From: Treponema porcinum
GTDB lineage: Bacteria; Spirochaetota; Spirochaetia; Treponematales; Treponemataceae
DNA length: 64,000 bases
Assembly: GCF_900167145.1 (NCBI RefSeq)
Contig: NZ_FUWG01000003.1
Location: 68,684-132,683, forward strand
Direction: 5' to 3'
Below, one piece after another: positions 44,504 to 53,313 of this stretch (the stretch's first letter is position 1; each line of letters starts with the position of its first letter). The notes under the pieces were generated by a model. That model was not told where the DNA came from. It saw only the letters and a list, made by a program, of their open reading frames with translations, and searched no databases. The position numbers were made by a program, and so were the translations under genes.

Positions 44504-44571
44504 GGCGCAAGTTTTATTTTTTCAACAATCCTTATTGTTCGGCTTGCGCCTTCAGTTTTGCACGGCAAAAC
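44504..44571. repeat. Direct repeat copy B (~68 bp, double hairpin)
   Basis: Second copy of the repeat at 44385-44454. It begins 18 bp downstream of the dnaK stop on minus. The 49 bp between the copies are unrelated. Confidence 0.85.
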
Positions 44572-44588
44572 CGGCTTACAAATACAGC

Positions 44589-46544
44589 CTATGAATCATC
44601 CTTAACTTCGTAGTCTACGTCTTCGGCGGAGCCTTTGTCAAAATTGCTGGATTTGGCAGAATCGGTACCTGCTGCATCAGCACCTGCTCCGGCATCAGAA
44701 GCCCCCTGTGCACCTGCACCGCCCTGAGCTGCCTGCTGCTTGTATACTTCTTCTGCAATCTTATAGGAAGCCTGTTTCAGTTCTTCTGTCTTTGCCTTGA
44801 TGTCGGAAGTATTATCTGACTCAAGAGCTTTCTTCAAAGCTGCAACTGCATCCTCAATCTTCTGCTTGTCAGCACCGCTTACTTTATCACCAAGATCTTT
44901 CAGTGATTTTTCAGTAGCATAAATCAAGCTGTCAGCCTCGTTCTTTGCGTCAACAGCTTCACGTTTTTCCTTGTCAGCAGCAGCATTTGCCTCTGCATCC
45001 TTAACCATACGGTTGATTTCGTCCTCGCTCAAGCCAGAAGAAGACGTAATCTGAATATGCTGCTCTTTTCCTGTTCCCAAGTCTTTTGCAGAAACGTGAA
45101 CAATACCGTTTGCATCAATGTCAAATGTAACTTCAATCTGCGGAACACCGCGAGGTGCTGCCGGAATGCCTACAAGGTCAAAATTTCCGAGCGTGCGGTT
45201 CTGAGCCGCCATCTCACGTTCACCCTGAAGAACGTGGATTGATACGGCAGTCTGTCCGTCAGCAGCCGTAGAGAAAATCTGGCTCTTCTTTGTAGGAATT
45301 GTCGTATTGCGCGGAATAAGTTTTGTAAATACGCCGCCCATTGTTTCAATTCCAAGAGAAAGAGGAGTAACGTCAAGCAAAAGAACGTCTTTTACATCGC
45401 CCTTCAAAACGCCGCCCTGAATTGCTGCACCTACGGCAACAGCCTCATCCGGGTTTACTGCACGGCTTCCTTCCTTACCGAAGATTGATTTTACTACTTC
45501 CTGAACTTTCGGCATACGTGAAGAACCGCCGACCAAAAGAACCTCATCAACTTTATCAGCAGAAATTCCTGCATCAGCAAGCGCCTTGCGGCACGGCTCT
45601 TTTGTACGTTCAAACAAGTCATCCGTCATCTGCTCAAACTGAGCGCGCGTAAGCGTCTTCTGAAGATGCTTTGGTCCTGTTGCATCTGCCGTAATGAACG
45701 GAAGATTTATATCTGTTGAAGTCTGGGAAGAAAGCTGGATTTTTGCATTTTCAGCTGCTTCACGCAGACGCTGCATAGCCATAGCATCATTTGAAAGGTC
45801 AATTCCAGAATCCTTTTTGAATTCTGCAATAAGCCAGTTGATGACGGCACGGTCCCAGTCATCACCGCCAAGGTGAGTATCGCCGTTTGTAGATTTTACT
45901 TCAAATACGCCGTCACCCAGTTCAAGAATGGAAATATCGAACGTACCGCCACCCAAATCGTAAACGGCAATCGTCTTGTCCTGTTTCTGATCCTTATTAA
46001 AACCAAATGCCAGAGAAGCAGCAGTCGGCTCGTTGATAATGCGCTTTACGTCAAGCCCGGCAATTTTTCCGGCATCTTTTGTTGCCTGGCGCTGTGCATC
46101 ATTAAAATAAGCAGGAACAGTAATTACAGCTTCCGTAACCGGCTCGCCAAGATAATCTTCCGCTGTTTTCTTCATTTTCTGAAGGATGAATGCAGAAATT
46201 TCCTGCGGACTGAACTGCTTTTTTTCTCCGTTCTGCTCAATCTGAACACGGCAGTCTGCACCATTGTCGAGAACTGTATACGGAAGCTTTGTAGCTTCTC
46301 CCTGCAATTCGCTGAATCTGTGGCCGATAAGACGTTTTACAGAATACACAGTATTCTTCGGATTTGTTACCATCTGATTTTTGGCAGGCTGACCGACAAT
46401 GCGATCTCCCTTTGCAGTAAATCCTACGATAGAAGGAGTCGTTCTGCCGCCTTCAGAATTCTGAATGACAACCGGCTCGCCATTCTCCATAACAGCAACA
46501 CATGAGTTTGTAGTTCCTAAGTCAATTCCAATAATCTTTGACAT
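44589..46544 (-). CDS. dnaK: Chaperone protein DnaK (Hsp70)
   Basis: 651 residues, standard length. [25 protein letters not shown] and [13 protein letters not shown] mark the nucleotide-binding domain; the substrate-binding domain and a Gly/Ala-rich tail ending VDYEVKDDS follow. It is the central ATP-dependent folding chaperone, working with GrpE (41 bp upstream) and DnaJ downstream. Probably controlled by the divergent CIRCE-like operator upstream of grpE. Confidence 0.98.
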   Translation of the reverse strand: MSKIIGIDLGTTNSCVAVMENGEPVVIQNSEGGRTTPSIVGFTAKGDRIVGQPAKNQMVTNPKNTVYSVKRLIGHRFSELQGEATKLPYTVLDNGADCRVQIEQNGEKKQFSPQEISAFILQKMKKTAEDYLGEPVTEAVITVPAYFNDAQRQATKDAGKIAGLDVKRIINEPTAASLAFGFNKDQKQDKTIAVYDLGGGTFDISILELGDGVFEVKSTNGDTHLGGDDWDRAVINWLIAEFKKDSGIDLSNDAMAMQRLREAAENAKIQLSSQTSTDINLPFITADATGPKHLQKTLTRAQFEQMTDDLFERTKEPCRKALADAGISADKVDEVLLVGGSSRMPKVQEVVKSIFGKEGSRAVNPDEAVAVGAAIQGGVLKGDVKDVLLLDVTPLSLGIETMGGVFTKLIPRNTTIPTKKSQIFSTAADGQTAVSIHVLQGEREMAAQNRTLGNFDLVGIPAAPRGVPQIEVTFDIDANGIVHVSAKDLGTGKEQHIQITSSSGLSEDEINRMVKDAEANAAADKEKREAVDAKNEADSLIYATEKSLKDLGDKVSGADKQKIEDAVAALKKALESDNTSDIKAKTEELKQASYKIAEEVYKQQAAQGGAGAQGASDAGAGADAAGTDSAKSSNFDKGSAEDVDYEVKDDS

Positions 46545-46585
46545 AATCTATATTCTCCCTAAATTTAACCTTATTATATTCTTAC

Positions 46586-47191
46586 CTATTCAGAAACAGG
46601 CATTGTTACCAGAACTTTTGCGTGCCTGATAATTTTTTCCTTAAGCTTGTAGCCTTTAAGATAAACTTCCTTAATTTCCGGTTCTTTTACTTTGCCTTCT
46701 TCACTACGAAGAGCTTCGTGTTCATCCGGATTAAATGCATCGCCTGGCTTACCGTAACTGACAAGATTGTACTTATCCTCAAGCATTTTCACCAGATTTT
46801 TGTTAATCATCTTGATACCGTCCGCAATAGATTTTGCGTCCGTCGCATTCTTTGAGGCTTCAACTGTCCGGTCAAAGTTATCCAGGCTTTCAAGCAGGTC
46901 ACCAAGCAGATTAGCATTTGCATAATCAAACGTGTCCTGCTTCTCCTTTAACATACGTTTGCGGTAATTGTCAAAATCCGCAGCCCTTCTTAAAAGCTGG
47001 TCTTTTAACTCCGCATTCTCCTTTTCAAGGGCAGCTATTTTTTCCGCATCTGTCGGTTCTTTCTGCTGCTCCTGGTTTTCATTGTTTTCGGCAGAACCAG
47101 TACTGTCCGTACTTTCTTTTGTTTCAGTAGAATCAACAGTTTCTTCTGTCTGATTCTCTGCTGCCTCAGCATTCTGATTTTCTTCTGACAT
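46586..47191 (-). CDS. grpE: Nucleotide exchange factor GrpE
   Basis: 201 residues from the ATG at 47191 with AAGGAC as ribosome site; a frame extends to 47242 but crosses the promoter. An acidic, Gln/Thr-rich N-terminus (~60 residues) leads into a long coiled coil (ALEKENAELKDQLLRRAAD) and the beta domain with the family signature ending KIIRHAKVLVTMP. It releases ADP from DnaK. It is first in the grpE-dnaK unit; hrcA is not adjacent as in many bacteria. Confidence 0.96.
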   Translation of the reverse strand: MSEENQNAEAAENQTEETVDSTETKESTDSTGSAENNENQEQQKEPTDAEKIAALEKENAELKDQLLRRAADFDNYRKRMLKEKQDTFDYANANLLGDLLESLDNFDRTVEASKNATDAKSIADGIKMINKNLVKMLEDKYNLVSYGKPGDAFNPDEHEALRSEEGKVKEPEIKEVYLKGYKLKEKIIRHAKVLVTMPVSE

Positions 47192-47205
47192 TTCGGTGTC
47201 CTTTT

Positions 47206-47230
47206 TTAGTATTCTATAGAAAAATACTAA
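47206..47230. promoter_or_regulatory. Divergent CIRCE-like operator overlapping the grpE promoter
   Basis: TTAGTATT, nine bases, AATACTAA: perfect 8-bp arms with the 9-bp spacer of CIRCE and the TTAG...CTAA ends of the consensus, but with TATT in place of CACTC. It overlaps a predicted minus-strand promoter (TTGCAC at 47237-47242, 18 bp, TATAGA at 47213-47218) and lies 15 bp before the grpE start. Confidence 0.6.
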
Positions 47231-47334
47231 TTTTCTGTGCAAAACGTCAACAGATTTTTTTATTTTAACTTTTTTTTATATAGTACAAAATAGCAAAAAT
47301 GAAAATCCTGCCACAAAAAGAAAAGCTCATTCTC

Positions 47335-48273
47335 CTAAAAAAAACTGCACGGAGCATACACAGAAATATGCTCTCCTGTAACAGGATGGTCAAATTCAAG
47401 CCGCTCCGAATGAAGCATAAGTCGTTCTGCCGGAATGCCGCCGTACAACACGTCACCGGCAACGGGAAAACCGGCTTCGCTTAAGTGAACGCGAATCTGG
47501 TGCGTACGCCCGGTGAAAAGTTTTGCCTGAACGGCGGCGCATTTTTTTCCGGAGAGCATTTTTTCCCCGACGACGGAAAATTCCGTTTTTGAATAAAGTC
47601 CGCCCTTGTCCTGCGGAAGCGTCCCCCATCTGCACGCGGCGCTTTTCGGAGAAATCCTGCCGATGAATGACTCGACGGTAAATTTTTTACTATGGGGAAG
47701 ACCGTTTTTTCCGTAGCAAAGAACCTTGTATATTTTTACGAAACGGTGCAATTCAAACATATCGTGTACCGCTGCATTCACGCAGCGCTGTTTTGTAAAA
47801 AGAATTACGCCGCTTGTATCACGGTCAAGTCGGTGCATTATGCCTGCATACGGCGGATTACGAAGCGAAGGATTTTTTGACCACAAATACCGGATGACCG
47901 CATCATGCAGGTTATCCCGTTTCTGAGAGCCGGAAAACGTTTCCTCCACCGGAAAAAACGCCGGCTTATTCACCAAAATCAAAAAATCATCTTCAAAAAG
48001 AACGTCTTTATCGCTCACTTCAAACAAAATGTCGTCCGGCTTTTTCTCAAAGAAAAACTTTTCTTCCTCAAAATTGACGGTAACGGTGCTCCCTGCAAAA
48101 ACGTCATACGCAGGGCGGCGAATCTGGCGTCCGTCAACAAAGACTGCGCCGGCTACAATAAGCCGCCGTATTTTTGAGTTGGAAAAATCACCGTTCCTGG
48201 AACAAGCCGGAAGTTCACGGCGTAAAAGTCCGTCAAGACGAGTGCGCACATCAGCAGTAAGCGTATATTTCAT
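47335..48273 (-). CDS. RluA-family pseudouridine synthase with S4 domain
   Basis: 312 residues. N-terminal S4 RNA-binding domain (SKIRRLIVAGAVFVDGRQI), then the catalytic domain with HRLDRDTSG, whose Asp is the nucleophile, and TGRTHQIRVHL. RluA/RluC/RluD enzymes isomerise uridines in 23S rRNA or tRNA. The S4 domain favours an RluC/RluD-type rRNA target but the exact site cannot be given. Its start overlaps by four bases the end of the 345-aa gene upstream. Confidence 0.92.
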   Translation of the reverse strand: MKYTLTADVRTRLDGLLRRELPACSRNGDFSNSKIRRLIVAGAVFVDGRQIRRPAYDVFAGSTVTVNFEEEKFFFEKKPDDILFEVSDKDVLFEDDFLILVNKPAFFPVEETFSGSQKRDNLHDAVIRYLWSKNPSLRNPPYAGIMHRLDRDTSGVILFTKQRCVNAAVHDMFELHRFVKIYKVLCYGKNGLPHSKKFTVESFIGRISPKSAACRWGTLPQDKGGLYSKTEFSVVGEKMLSGKKCAAVQAKLFTGRTHQIRVHLSEAGFPVAGDVLYGGIPAERLMLHSERLEFDHPVTGEHISVYAPCSFF

Positions 48274-49307
48274 AAGACTTTATAATCCACATCACCGTCA
48301 TTCAAAAACACCCTGACGCTGCAATGTTCCATACATACATCGTTTGAAAATGCCTCAAGGTCAAAACTTTCAGGTCCAAGCAAATCGTCCGGATGATACT
48401 GAGTTTCAATGACGGACTCAACACCTTCTGCAACAACGCGGCTTAGCGCACCGTTCAGAAGAACAATATCCTTCACAACCGGGAAAACATCAGAAACTTT
48501 CTTTTCTTCATACTTTATAGAAAGAAACAAAAGCTGCATTTTCTCAATTTCCGAATGAGGCTCGTTTTCCGGCACAAAACCGCTTCTATAGTCACAGTTG
48601 TTCACGCGCTGCCACTCGGCGAAATCCGCAAAAAATTGGGAAGCTGACAGACGTAAAGGCTTTAAGACAGAATTGAACCACGCTACCGCACGCCCCGCGG
48701 AATAGAACGTCCGGCAGGCAAACGCAATGTCACGCGCATAGCGGATATCGTTTCCGCTGAAAACGCCCGTTACTTTTGCAGACGAATTTTCTTCCGCATT
48801 TTCAGTCTGCGGAAAATCAATGTGATTAGGATACTGTGCGCAGATAAAATCTACCCGATCCTTAAAAGATTTCAGCGTGTCGCAAGAATTATCGGCATAG
48901 AACAGTTCCATTCCGAACACAAGACCGGCATTATTAAGAATGGAACATTTTTTTGCATAAAATTTCTTGTCGAACACAAGAAGTTCTGCGCCGTCACGAT
49001 TTTTCTTTACATCGGAAGAAGCAGGAATTTCAAGGGAACAGTTTATGCGTAAAGCCTGACTGCACACTTCCGAATCAATCAGTGAAGGATTGACTTTTAT
49101 GGAAACAAAAAGTTCCGGCGCATCTTTTTCAACCATCTTAAAAAAATGAAGAAGCCGTGATTTATTTCCGGCAATTTCCGGGTCGTGTACAACAAGCTCG
49201 GTAATTCCCTTTTTGCCGCATTCTTTAAGCGAAGATTCAAGCTCGCTGCTGTCAAAGGTATATTCTGTTTTCACATCATTCCTGCAAAAAAAATCCGTCT
49301 TCCGCAA
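48270..49307 (-). CDS. Probable radical-SAM-like TIM-barrel protein lacking the Fe-S cysteine motif
   Basis: 345 residues. A segment near residues 36-100 (ITELVVHDPEIAGNKSRLL, FVSIKVNPSLIDSEV, NCSLEIPASSD) follows the strand pattern of radical SAM barrels that handle B12- or tetrapyrrole-linked chemistry, but the expected CxxxCxxC is absent. The C-terminal part has YHPDDLLGPESFDLEAF, also found near the end of some members. It is cotranscribed and overlapping with the pseudouridine synthase gene. The link is an inference from pattern; function is unknown. Confidence 0.4.
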   Translation of the reverse strand: MRKTDFFCRNDVKTEYTFDSSELESSLKECGKKGITELVVHDPEIAGNKSRLLHFFKMVEKDAPELFVSIKVNPSLIDSEVCSQALRINCSLEIPASSDVKKNRDGAELLVFDKKFYAKKCSILNNAGLVFGMELFYADNSCDTLKSFKDRVDFICAQYPNHIDFPQTENAEENSSAKVTGVFSGNDIRYARDIAFACRTFYSAGRAVAWFNSVLKPLRLSASQFFADFAEWQRVNNCDYRSGFVPENEPHSEIEKMQLLFLSIKYEEKKVSDVFPVVKDIVLLNGALSRVVAEGVESVIETQYHPDDLLGPESFDLEAFSNDVCMEHCSVRVFLNDGDVDYKVL

Positions 49308-49352
49308 AAGCAGAAAACGGCAATTTTTTCTATACTACAATAAAATATAAAA

Positions 49353-50375
49353 CTAAAGCAACGGAATTCCGCTTCTTTCACACTCTTTTCTGATTTCGTC
49401 CGGCCAGGCGCTTACCTGAGTTTCGCCGATATGCGCCTTTCTTAAAAGGAACATACACAGCCGGGACTGACCTATTCCGCCGCCCAAAGTCGGAACAAAC
49501 TCGCCGTTAAGAAGGCGCGAATGGAACGAAAGTTTTTCCCTTTCAGGACAGCCGCGCTCTTCAAGCTGCCGGCGCAGGCTTTCAGGAACAACGCGTATTC
49601 CCATAGAAGAAAGTTCCAGCGCCCTGCCAAGAACTGCATCCCAAACAATCAAATCGCCGTTCAATCCTACGTGACCGTCTCCGGCATCGCTTATCCAGTC
49701 GTCATAATCAGGCGCGCGTCCGTCGTGGATTGAACCGTCAGGAAGTTTTCCGCCTATACCGGCAATGAAAATCGCGCCGTATTTTTTTGCCGCAGCATTC
49801 TCGCGCTCTTTTGGCGTAAGGTCAGGATACTCGCGGTACAAATCGTCTGAATAAATCAGCTTGATTTCTTCCGGCAGTACAGGTTCAAGCATTGAATATC
49901 TGTCGTAAATGAAAAATTCAGTGCGCTTAAGGCTGCGGTAGATTTTCTTAACAATGTCAAACAGGAAGAAAATAGTCCTGTCTTTTTCGTCAACAGCCAT
50001 CTCCCAGTCCCACTGGTCAACGTACAGCGAATGAATTTCGTCAAGCGTTTCATCCGGGCGGATTGCGTTCATATCAGTATAAATACCGAATCCCGGCTTA
50101 AGTCCAAGTTCGGAAACTTTTATGCGCTTCCACTTTGCAAGCGACTGAACAATCTCCATCTTCTGACCGCCCATTGCACTTACATTAAAGGAAACCGGCT
50201 TTTCTACGCCGTTCAAGTCATCGTTTATTCCCATTCCGGCAGGAACGAACAGCGGCGCAGTTACGCGCGTCAAATTCAGTTCCGTCGAAAGGCTTAGCTG
50301 AAAAAAATCCTTTATGCTTACTATTGCATGTTCTGTTTCTTTTACCGAAAGAAGCGGCTTATATTTTCTAAACAT
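49353..50375 (-). CDS. asnA: Aspartate-ammonia ligase (asparagine synthetase A)
   Basis: 340 residues. Class II synthetase-like fold with LNLTRVTAPLFVPAGMGIND at the start, DMNAIRPDETLDEIHSLYVDQWDWE in the middle and TLGGGIGQSRLCMFLL at the end, all characteristic of AsnA, which makes asparagine from aspartate, ammonia and ATP. GAGG precedes the ATG. It lies 26 bp after apt on minus. Confidence 0.96.
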   Translation of the reverse strand: MFRKYKPLLSVKETEHAIVSIKDFFQLSLSTELNLTRVTAPLFVPAGMGINDDLNGVEKPVSFNVSAMGGQKMEIVQSLAKWKRIKVSELGLKPGFGIYTDMNAIRPDETLDEIHSLYVDQWDWEMAVDEKDRTIFFLFDIVKKIYRSLKRTEFFIYDRYSMLEPVLPEEIKLIYSDDLYREYPDLTPKERENAAAKKYGAIFIAGIGGKLPDGSIHDGRAPDYDDWISDAGDGHVGLNGDLIVWDAVLGRALELSSMGIRVVPESLRRQLEERGCPEREKLSFHSRLLNGEFVPTLGGGIGQSRLCMFLLRKAHIGETQVSAWPDEIRKECERSGIPLL

Positions 50376-50401
50376 TTGTTTTTCCTCTTGACCTTTCTTT
50401 T

Positions 50402-50932
50402 TTATTTTCCGTTGTAGTTTATCAAAGTCGTTACTTTTACCGGAGCAAGAGCCTTTTCATAGTTCAGTTCCGGAAGTCCGATTATTCCGAAGAATTCAAA
50501 AACTTCTGCGCCGCCTGCTTCAACAAGCGATTTTGCAGCGGCAAACGTTCCGCCTGTTGCAATCAGGTCATCAACGACAAGATATTTTTTTCCCGGCTGA
50601 ATGTCTGACTTGTGAACTTCAATTTCGGCAGTTCCGTATTCAAGCGCATACTTACAGCTGTACGTTTCTCCCGGAAGCTTCCCCTTTTTCCTGATAAGGA
50701 CAAGAGGAAGCCCGAGCCGTTCTGCAAGAGGAGCTGCAAGCAAAAATCCCCGTGACTCGATTCCGGCAATTGCATCTATCCCTGAATTTTCATACAGTTC
50801 TGCCATTTTATCAATGCAGTATCTGAATGCTTCCGGATTTACAAAAACACCTGTTATATCGTAAAAAAGGATTCCGGGCTTTGGAAAGTCCGGCACCCGG
50901 CGGATTGCCTTATCAAGAATTTCAACACTCAT
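50402..50932 (-). CDS. apt: Adenine phosphoribosyltransferase
   Basis: 176 residues, typical length. PRPP-binding loop YLVVDDLIATGGTFAAA, N-terminal DFPKPGILFYDIT and AGIESRGFLLAAPLA are diagnostic. It salvages adenine to AMP. No Shine-Dalgarno is visible; a predicted promoter (TTGAAA at 50964-50969, TAGTAT at 50941-50946, 17-bp spacer) ends eight bases upstream of the ATG, so the mRNA should have almost no leader. Confidence 0.97.
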   Translation of the reverse strand: MSVEILDKAIRRVPDFPKPGILFYDITGVFVNPEAFRYCIDKMAELYENSGIDAIAGIESRGFLLAAPLAERLGLPLVLIRKKGKLPGETYSCKYALEYGTAEIEVHKSDIQPGKKYLVVDDLIATGGTFAAAKSLVEAGGAEVFEFFGIIGLPELNYEKALAPVKVTTLINYNGK

Positions 50933-50940
50933 AGTCGTAA

Positions 50941-50969
50941 ATACTAATACTGATTTATATAGTTTTCAA
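50941..50969 (-). promoter_or_regulatory. Predicted promoter of apt (near-leaderless)
   Basis: On minus, TTGAAA, 17 bp, TAGTAT; the -10 edge is 8 bases from the apt ATG. Confidence 0.55.
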
Positions 50970-51008
50970 GAGAGATTTTTACGGCAAAAGAAAAAATCAC
51001 CGGAAAGA

Positions 51009-51902
51009 TTACTCAACTTTTGTCCGTATACTCCCCATTTTCATGCGTTTTGTCCGAACGTCATCAAGCAGGCGGCACAGGGATTCTGAATCTCCGTTCT
51101 GAATATCGCGCTTGAATTCTTCCATACAGTTCTGGAAGCGTTCTATGTGGGCAACAAGCTTTTCTTTATTGGAAATGAACAGTTCCGTCCACAAAGGCGC
51201 GTTTATCAAGGCGATGCGCGTAAGATCTTCAAAACTTCCGCCGCCGAATGCAGTAATTCCTTCGTCTTCGGCACTTTCTACAAGAGCGCTTGCTATGACA
51301 TGGCACAGCTGGGAAGTAAAACCGATTTTATAGTCATGAAGTTCGCAGGTCGTTTCAGTTATGCGAGTAAATCCCATTGCAGAAATCAAATCGCGCATCA
51401 TATCAAGATTTTCTTTTTTGTTGTACGGCTGCGGAATGAGCAGATAATTGTGATTTACAAAAAACTGTGCATTCGAAGCCGCATATCCTTCTTTTTCTCC
51501 GCCTGCCATAGGATGACCGATTATAAAATCAACGTCTGCACGCATAATCGAAGGAAGTTCGGATTCAAAAATGCCTTTCACGCCGCTTATGTCAGTTACA
51601 ATCGCTCCGCTCTTAAAATGATTTTTATGTTCGCGCAGAAAATCAAGAGTCGCGTGAGGATACAGGCAGATGAACACAACATCACATTCCGGGAGCATTT
51701 CTGCAACAGAATCAGACGTAAACGCCCTGTCTATTACGCCTTCGTTTTTTGCAGCTTCAAGACAGGCTGTACTTCTGTTGCAGCCGTAAATGCGCCCCGT
51801 ACTGCCGGACATACATAAAATGCGTTCGCGGATAGACTTTGCAAACGAGCCGCCCATAATTCCAAGTCCGACAATTCCGTATGTTAAATCTTTCAAATGC
51901 AT
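51009..51902 (-). CDS. tyrA: Prephenate dehydrogenase (TyrA)
   Basis: 297 residues. Rossmann motif GIVGLGIMGGSFAKSIRE, DISGVKG and FIIGHPMAGGEKEGYA define the family, which converts prephenate to 4-hydroxyphenylpyruvate, the committed tyrosine step. The C-terminal helical dimer domain includes CELHDYKIGFTSQLCHVIASAL. It lies 60 bp downstream of aroF and would share its Tyr-codon attenuator. No ACT domain is present, so feedback is not built into this protein. Confidence 0.95.
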   Translation of the reverse strand: MHLKDLTYGIVGLGIMGGSFAKSIRERILCMSGSTGRIYGCNRSTACLEAAKNEGVIDRAFTSDSVAEMLPECDVVFICLYPHATLDFLREHKNHFKSGAIVTDISGVKGIFESELPSIMRADVDFIIGHPMAGGEKEGYAASNAQFFVNHNYLLIPQPYNKKENLDMMRDLISAMGFTRITETTCELHDYKIGFTSQLCHVIASALVESAEDEGITAFGGGSFEDLTRIALINAPLWTELFISNKEKLVAHIERFQNCMEEFKRDIQNGDSESLCRLLDDVRTKRMKMGSIRTKVE

Positions 51903-51962
51903 ATCATCCTCACGGTATTACTGTAAATCAATTTTAATGTAAATGCAAACAATAAAAACTTA

Positions 51963-52997
51963 CTATATACACTTTCCTTCAACCGCGGCGTATTTATTCA
52001 ACTTTGTGGTAAGTTCCTCAAACTGCTGAGGAGTCAGCTGTTGGCTTGCATCGCTCATTGCTTTTTCAGGATTACAGTGAACTTCAATTTCAAGCCCGTC
52101 TGCTCCTGCAGCAACTGCGCACTGAGCCAGAACAGGAACCATCCACCTGATTCCGCAGGCATGGCTTGGGTCAATAACAACCGGAAGATGGCTTACTTTA
52201 TGAAGGTACGGAACGGCACTGACGTCAAGACAGTTGCGGGTATAATTATCATACGTTCTTATTCCGCGTTCGCACAGAATGACGTTTTCGTTTCCATTTG
52301 CCATAATGTATTCTGCGCTCATCAAAAGTTCGTTTATAGTTCCGGAAAGTCCTCGCTTCAAAAGGACAGGTTTATTCGCTTTTCCAAGTTCCTTGAGCAA
52401 ATCAAAATTCTGAAAATTCCGCGCACCAACCTGAATTAAATCAACGTTATCAAAATATTCCAGTTCCGTAACGGACATCAGTTCCGTGCAAACAGGAAGT
52501 CCTGTTTCTTTTTTCGCCTTTTCCAAAAGCCTTATTCCTTCTGCACCAAGTCCCTGAAAACTGTACGGAGAAGTGCGCGGTTTGTACGCACCGCCACGAA
52601 GAATACGCGCACCGGCTTTTTTTACTGCACGGGCAACACTGATAATCTGCTCCTCGCTTTCTACGGAACACGGTCCTGCAAGCAAAGAAACTGTTTTTCC
52701 GTCCCCGATGCAGCACGGAATTATGCCGGACTGTCCGCCGCCTACAGTAACGACAGTATTTGCCGGATGGAACGAACGGCTTGCCATTTTGTACGGCGCA
52801 GAAACCCGCTCAGCAGACTCAACGATTTCGTTCGCAAGAAAATCCTCCGGGTCAAGTTTTGAAGTGTCGCCCAAAAGTCCGATAATCGTCTTGTCAGTTC
52901 CCTCTGAAAGATGAATGCCGAATCCCCTTGACTTAATTTCGCCTGTAAAACGCTCAACGTCTTTTTCCTCCGCATTTTTCTTTAATACAATAATCAT
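51963..52997 (-). CDS. aroF: 3-deoxy-7-phosphoheptulonate synthase (DAHP synthase, I-beta type)
   Basis: 344 residues. A ~70-residue N-terminal regulatory-type domain precedes the KDSA/DAHPS barrel with LLAGPCSVESEEQI, LRGGAYKPRTSPYSFQGLG, QVGARNFQNF, LLKRGL and VIDPSHACG. It catalyses the first step of the shikimate pathway from PEP and erythrose 4-phosphate. AAAGGCGGAAAA serves as ribosome site. Upstream lie a 29-residue leader peptide with five Tyr codons and an intrinsic terminator, so it is controlled by tyrosine attenuation together with tyrA. Confidence 0.96.
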   Translation of the reverse strand: MIIVLKKNAEEKDVERFTGEIKSRGFGIHLSEGTDKTIIGLLGDTSKLDPEDFLANEIVESAERVSAPYKMASRSFHPANTVVTVGGGQSGIIPCCIGDGKTVSLLAGPCSVESEEQIISVARAVKKAGARILRGGAYKPRTSPYSFQGLGAEGIRLLEKAKKETGLPVCTELMSVTELEYFDNVDLIQVGARNFQNFDLLKELGKANKPVLLKRGLSGTINELLMSAEYIMANGNENVILCERGIRTYDNYTRNCLDVSAVPYLHKVSHLPVVIDPSHACGIRWMVPVLAQCAVAAGADGLEIEVHCNPEKAMSDASQQLTPQQFEELTTKLNKYAAVEGKCI

Positions 52998-53024
52998 AAT
53001 TTTCCGCCTTTCAATTATTTTGAT

Positions 53025-53058
53025 ATAAAAAAAGGGAACTCCCCAAGGAGTTCCCTTT
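53025..53058 (-). terminator. Attenuator terminator of aroF-tyrA
   Basis: A perfect 12-bp stem (AAAGGGAACTCC with GGAGTTCCCTTT) with a TTGG loop runs on minus into seven T residues, 28 bp before the aroF start. The 5' arm can also pair with AAGGAG within the leader coding region (53108-53118), giving an antiterminator. Confidence 0.85.
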
Positions 53059-53094
53059 GATTTACTGATTTATTTCAGAAAACAACAGCGCACG

Positions 53095-53184
53095 TCAGAA
53101 TCGGCACAAGGACTCCTTCTTATTGTGAGAAACGTAATAATAATAGAGGTAAGCCTGCAATGCAGAACTGATCTGTGTTTTCAT
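53095..53184 (-). CDS. Tyrosine leader peptide controlling aroF-tyrA attenuation
   Basis: A 29-codon frame: MKTQISSALQAYLYYYYVSH then NKKESLCRF. Tyr codons occupy positions 12, 14, 15, 16 and 17. It ends 37 bases before the attenuator hairpin. A segment just after the Tyr run, AAGGAGTCCTT (53108-53118), is complementary to the 5' arm of the terminator. When charged Tyr-tRNA is scarce the ribosome would stall on the Tyr run and leave this segment free to pair, preventing termination. I did not identify a strong ribosome site for it. The arrangement parallels pheA/trp leaders, applied here to a DAHP synthase-prephenate dehydrogenase operon. Confidence 0.85.
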   Translation of the reverse strand: MKTQISSALQAYLYYYYVSHNKKESLCRF

Positions 53185-53241
53185 ACGAATTAGTGTACAG
53201 GCGGAAATTGTAATTGTCAAGGAGAGAACGCAAATTTACTC

Positions 53242-53250
53242 GGGGGGGGG
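53242..53250 (+). repeat. Poly-G tract (9 G)
   Basis: Nine consecutive G bases in otherwise AT-rich non-coding DNA between aroF leader and tsaD. Confidence 0.75.
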
Positions 53251-53313
53251 TACAGCCGATGTTTCAAGGACAGTTTTTTTGTGCTACCACAGGGACATTT
53301 CTAACTAATCTAA

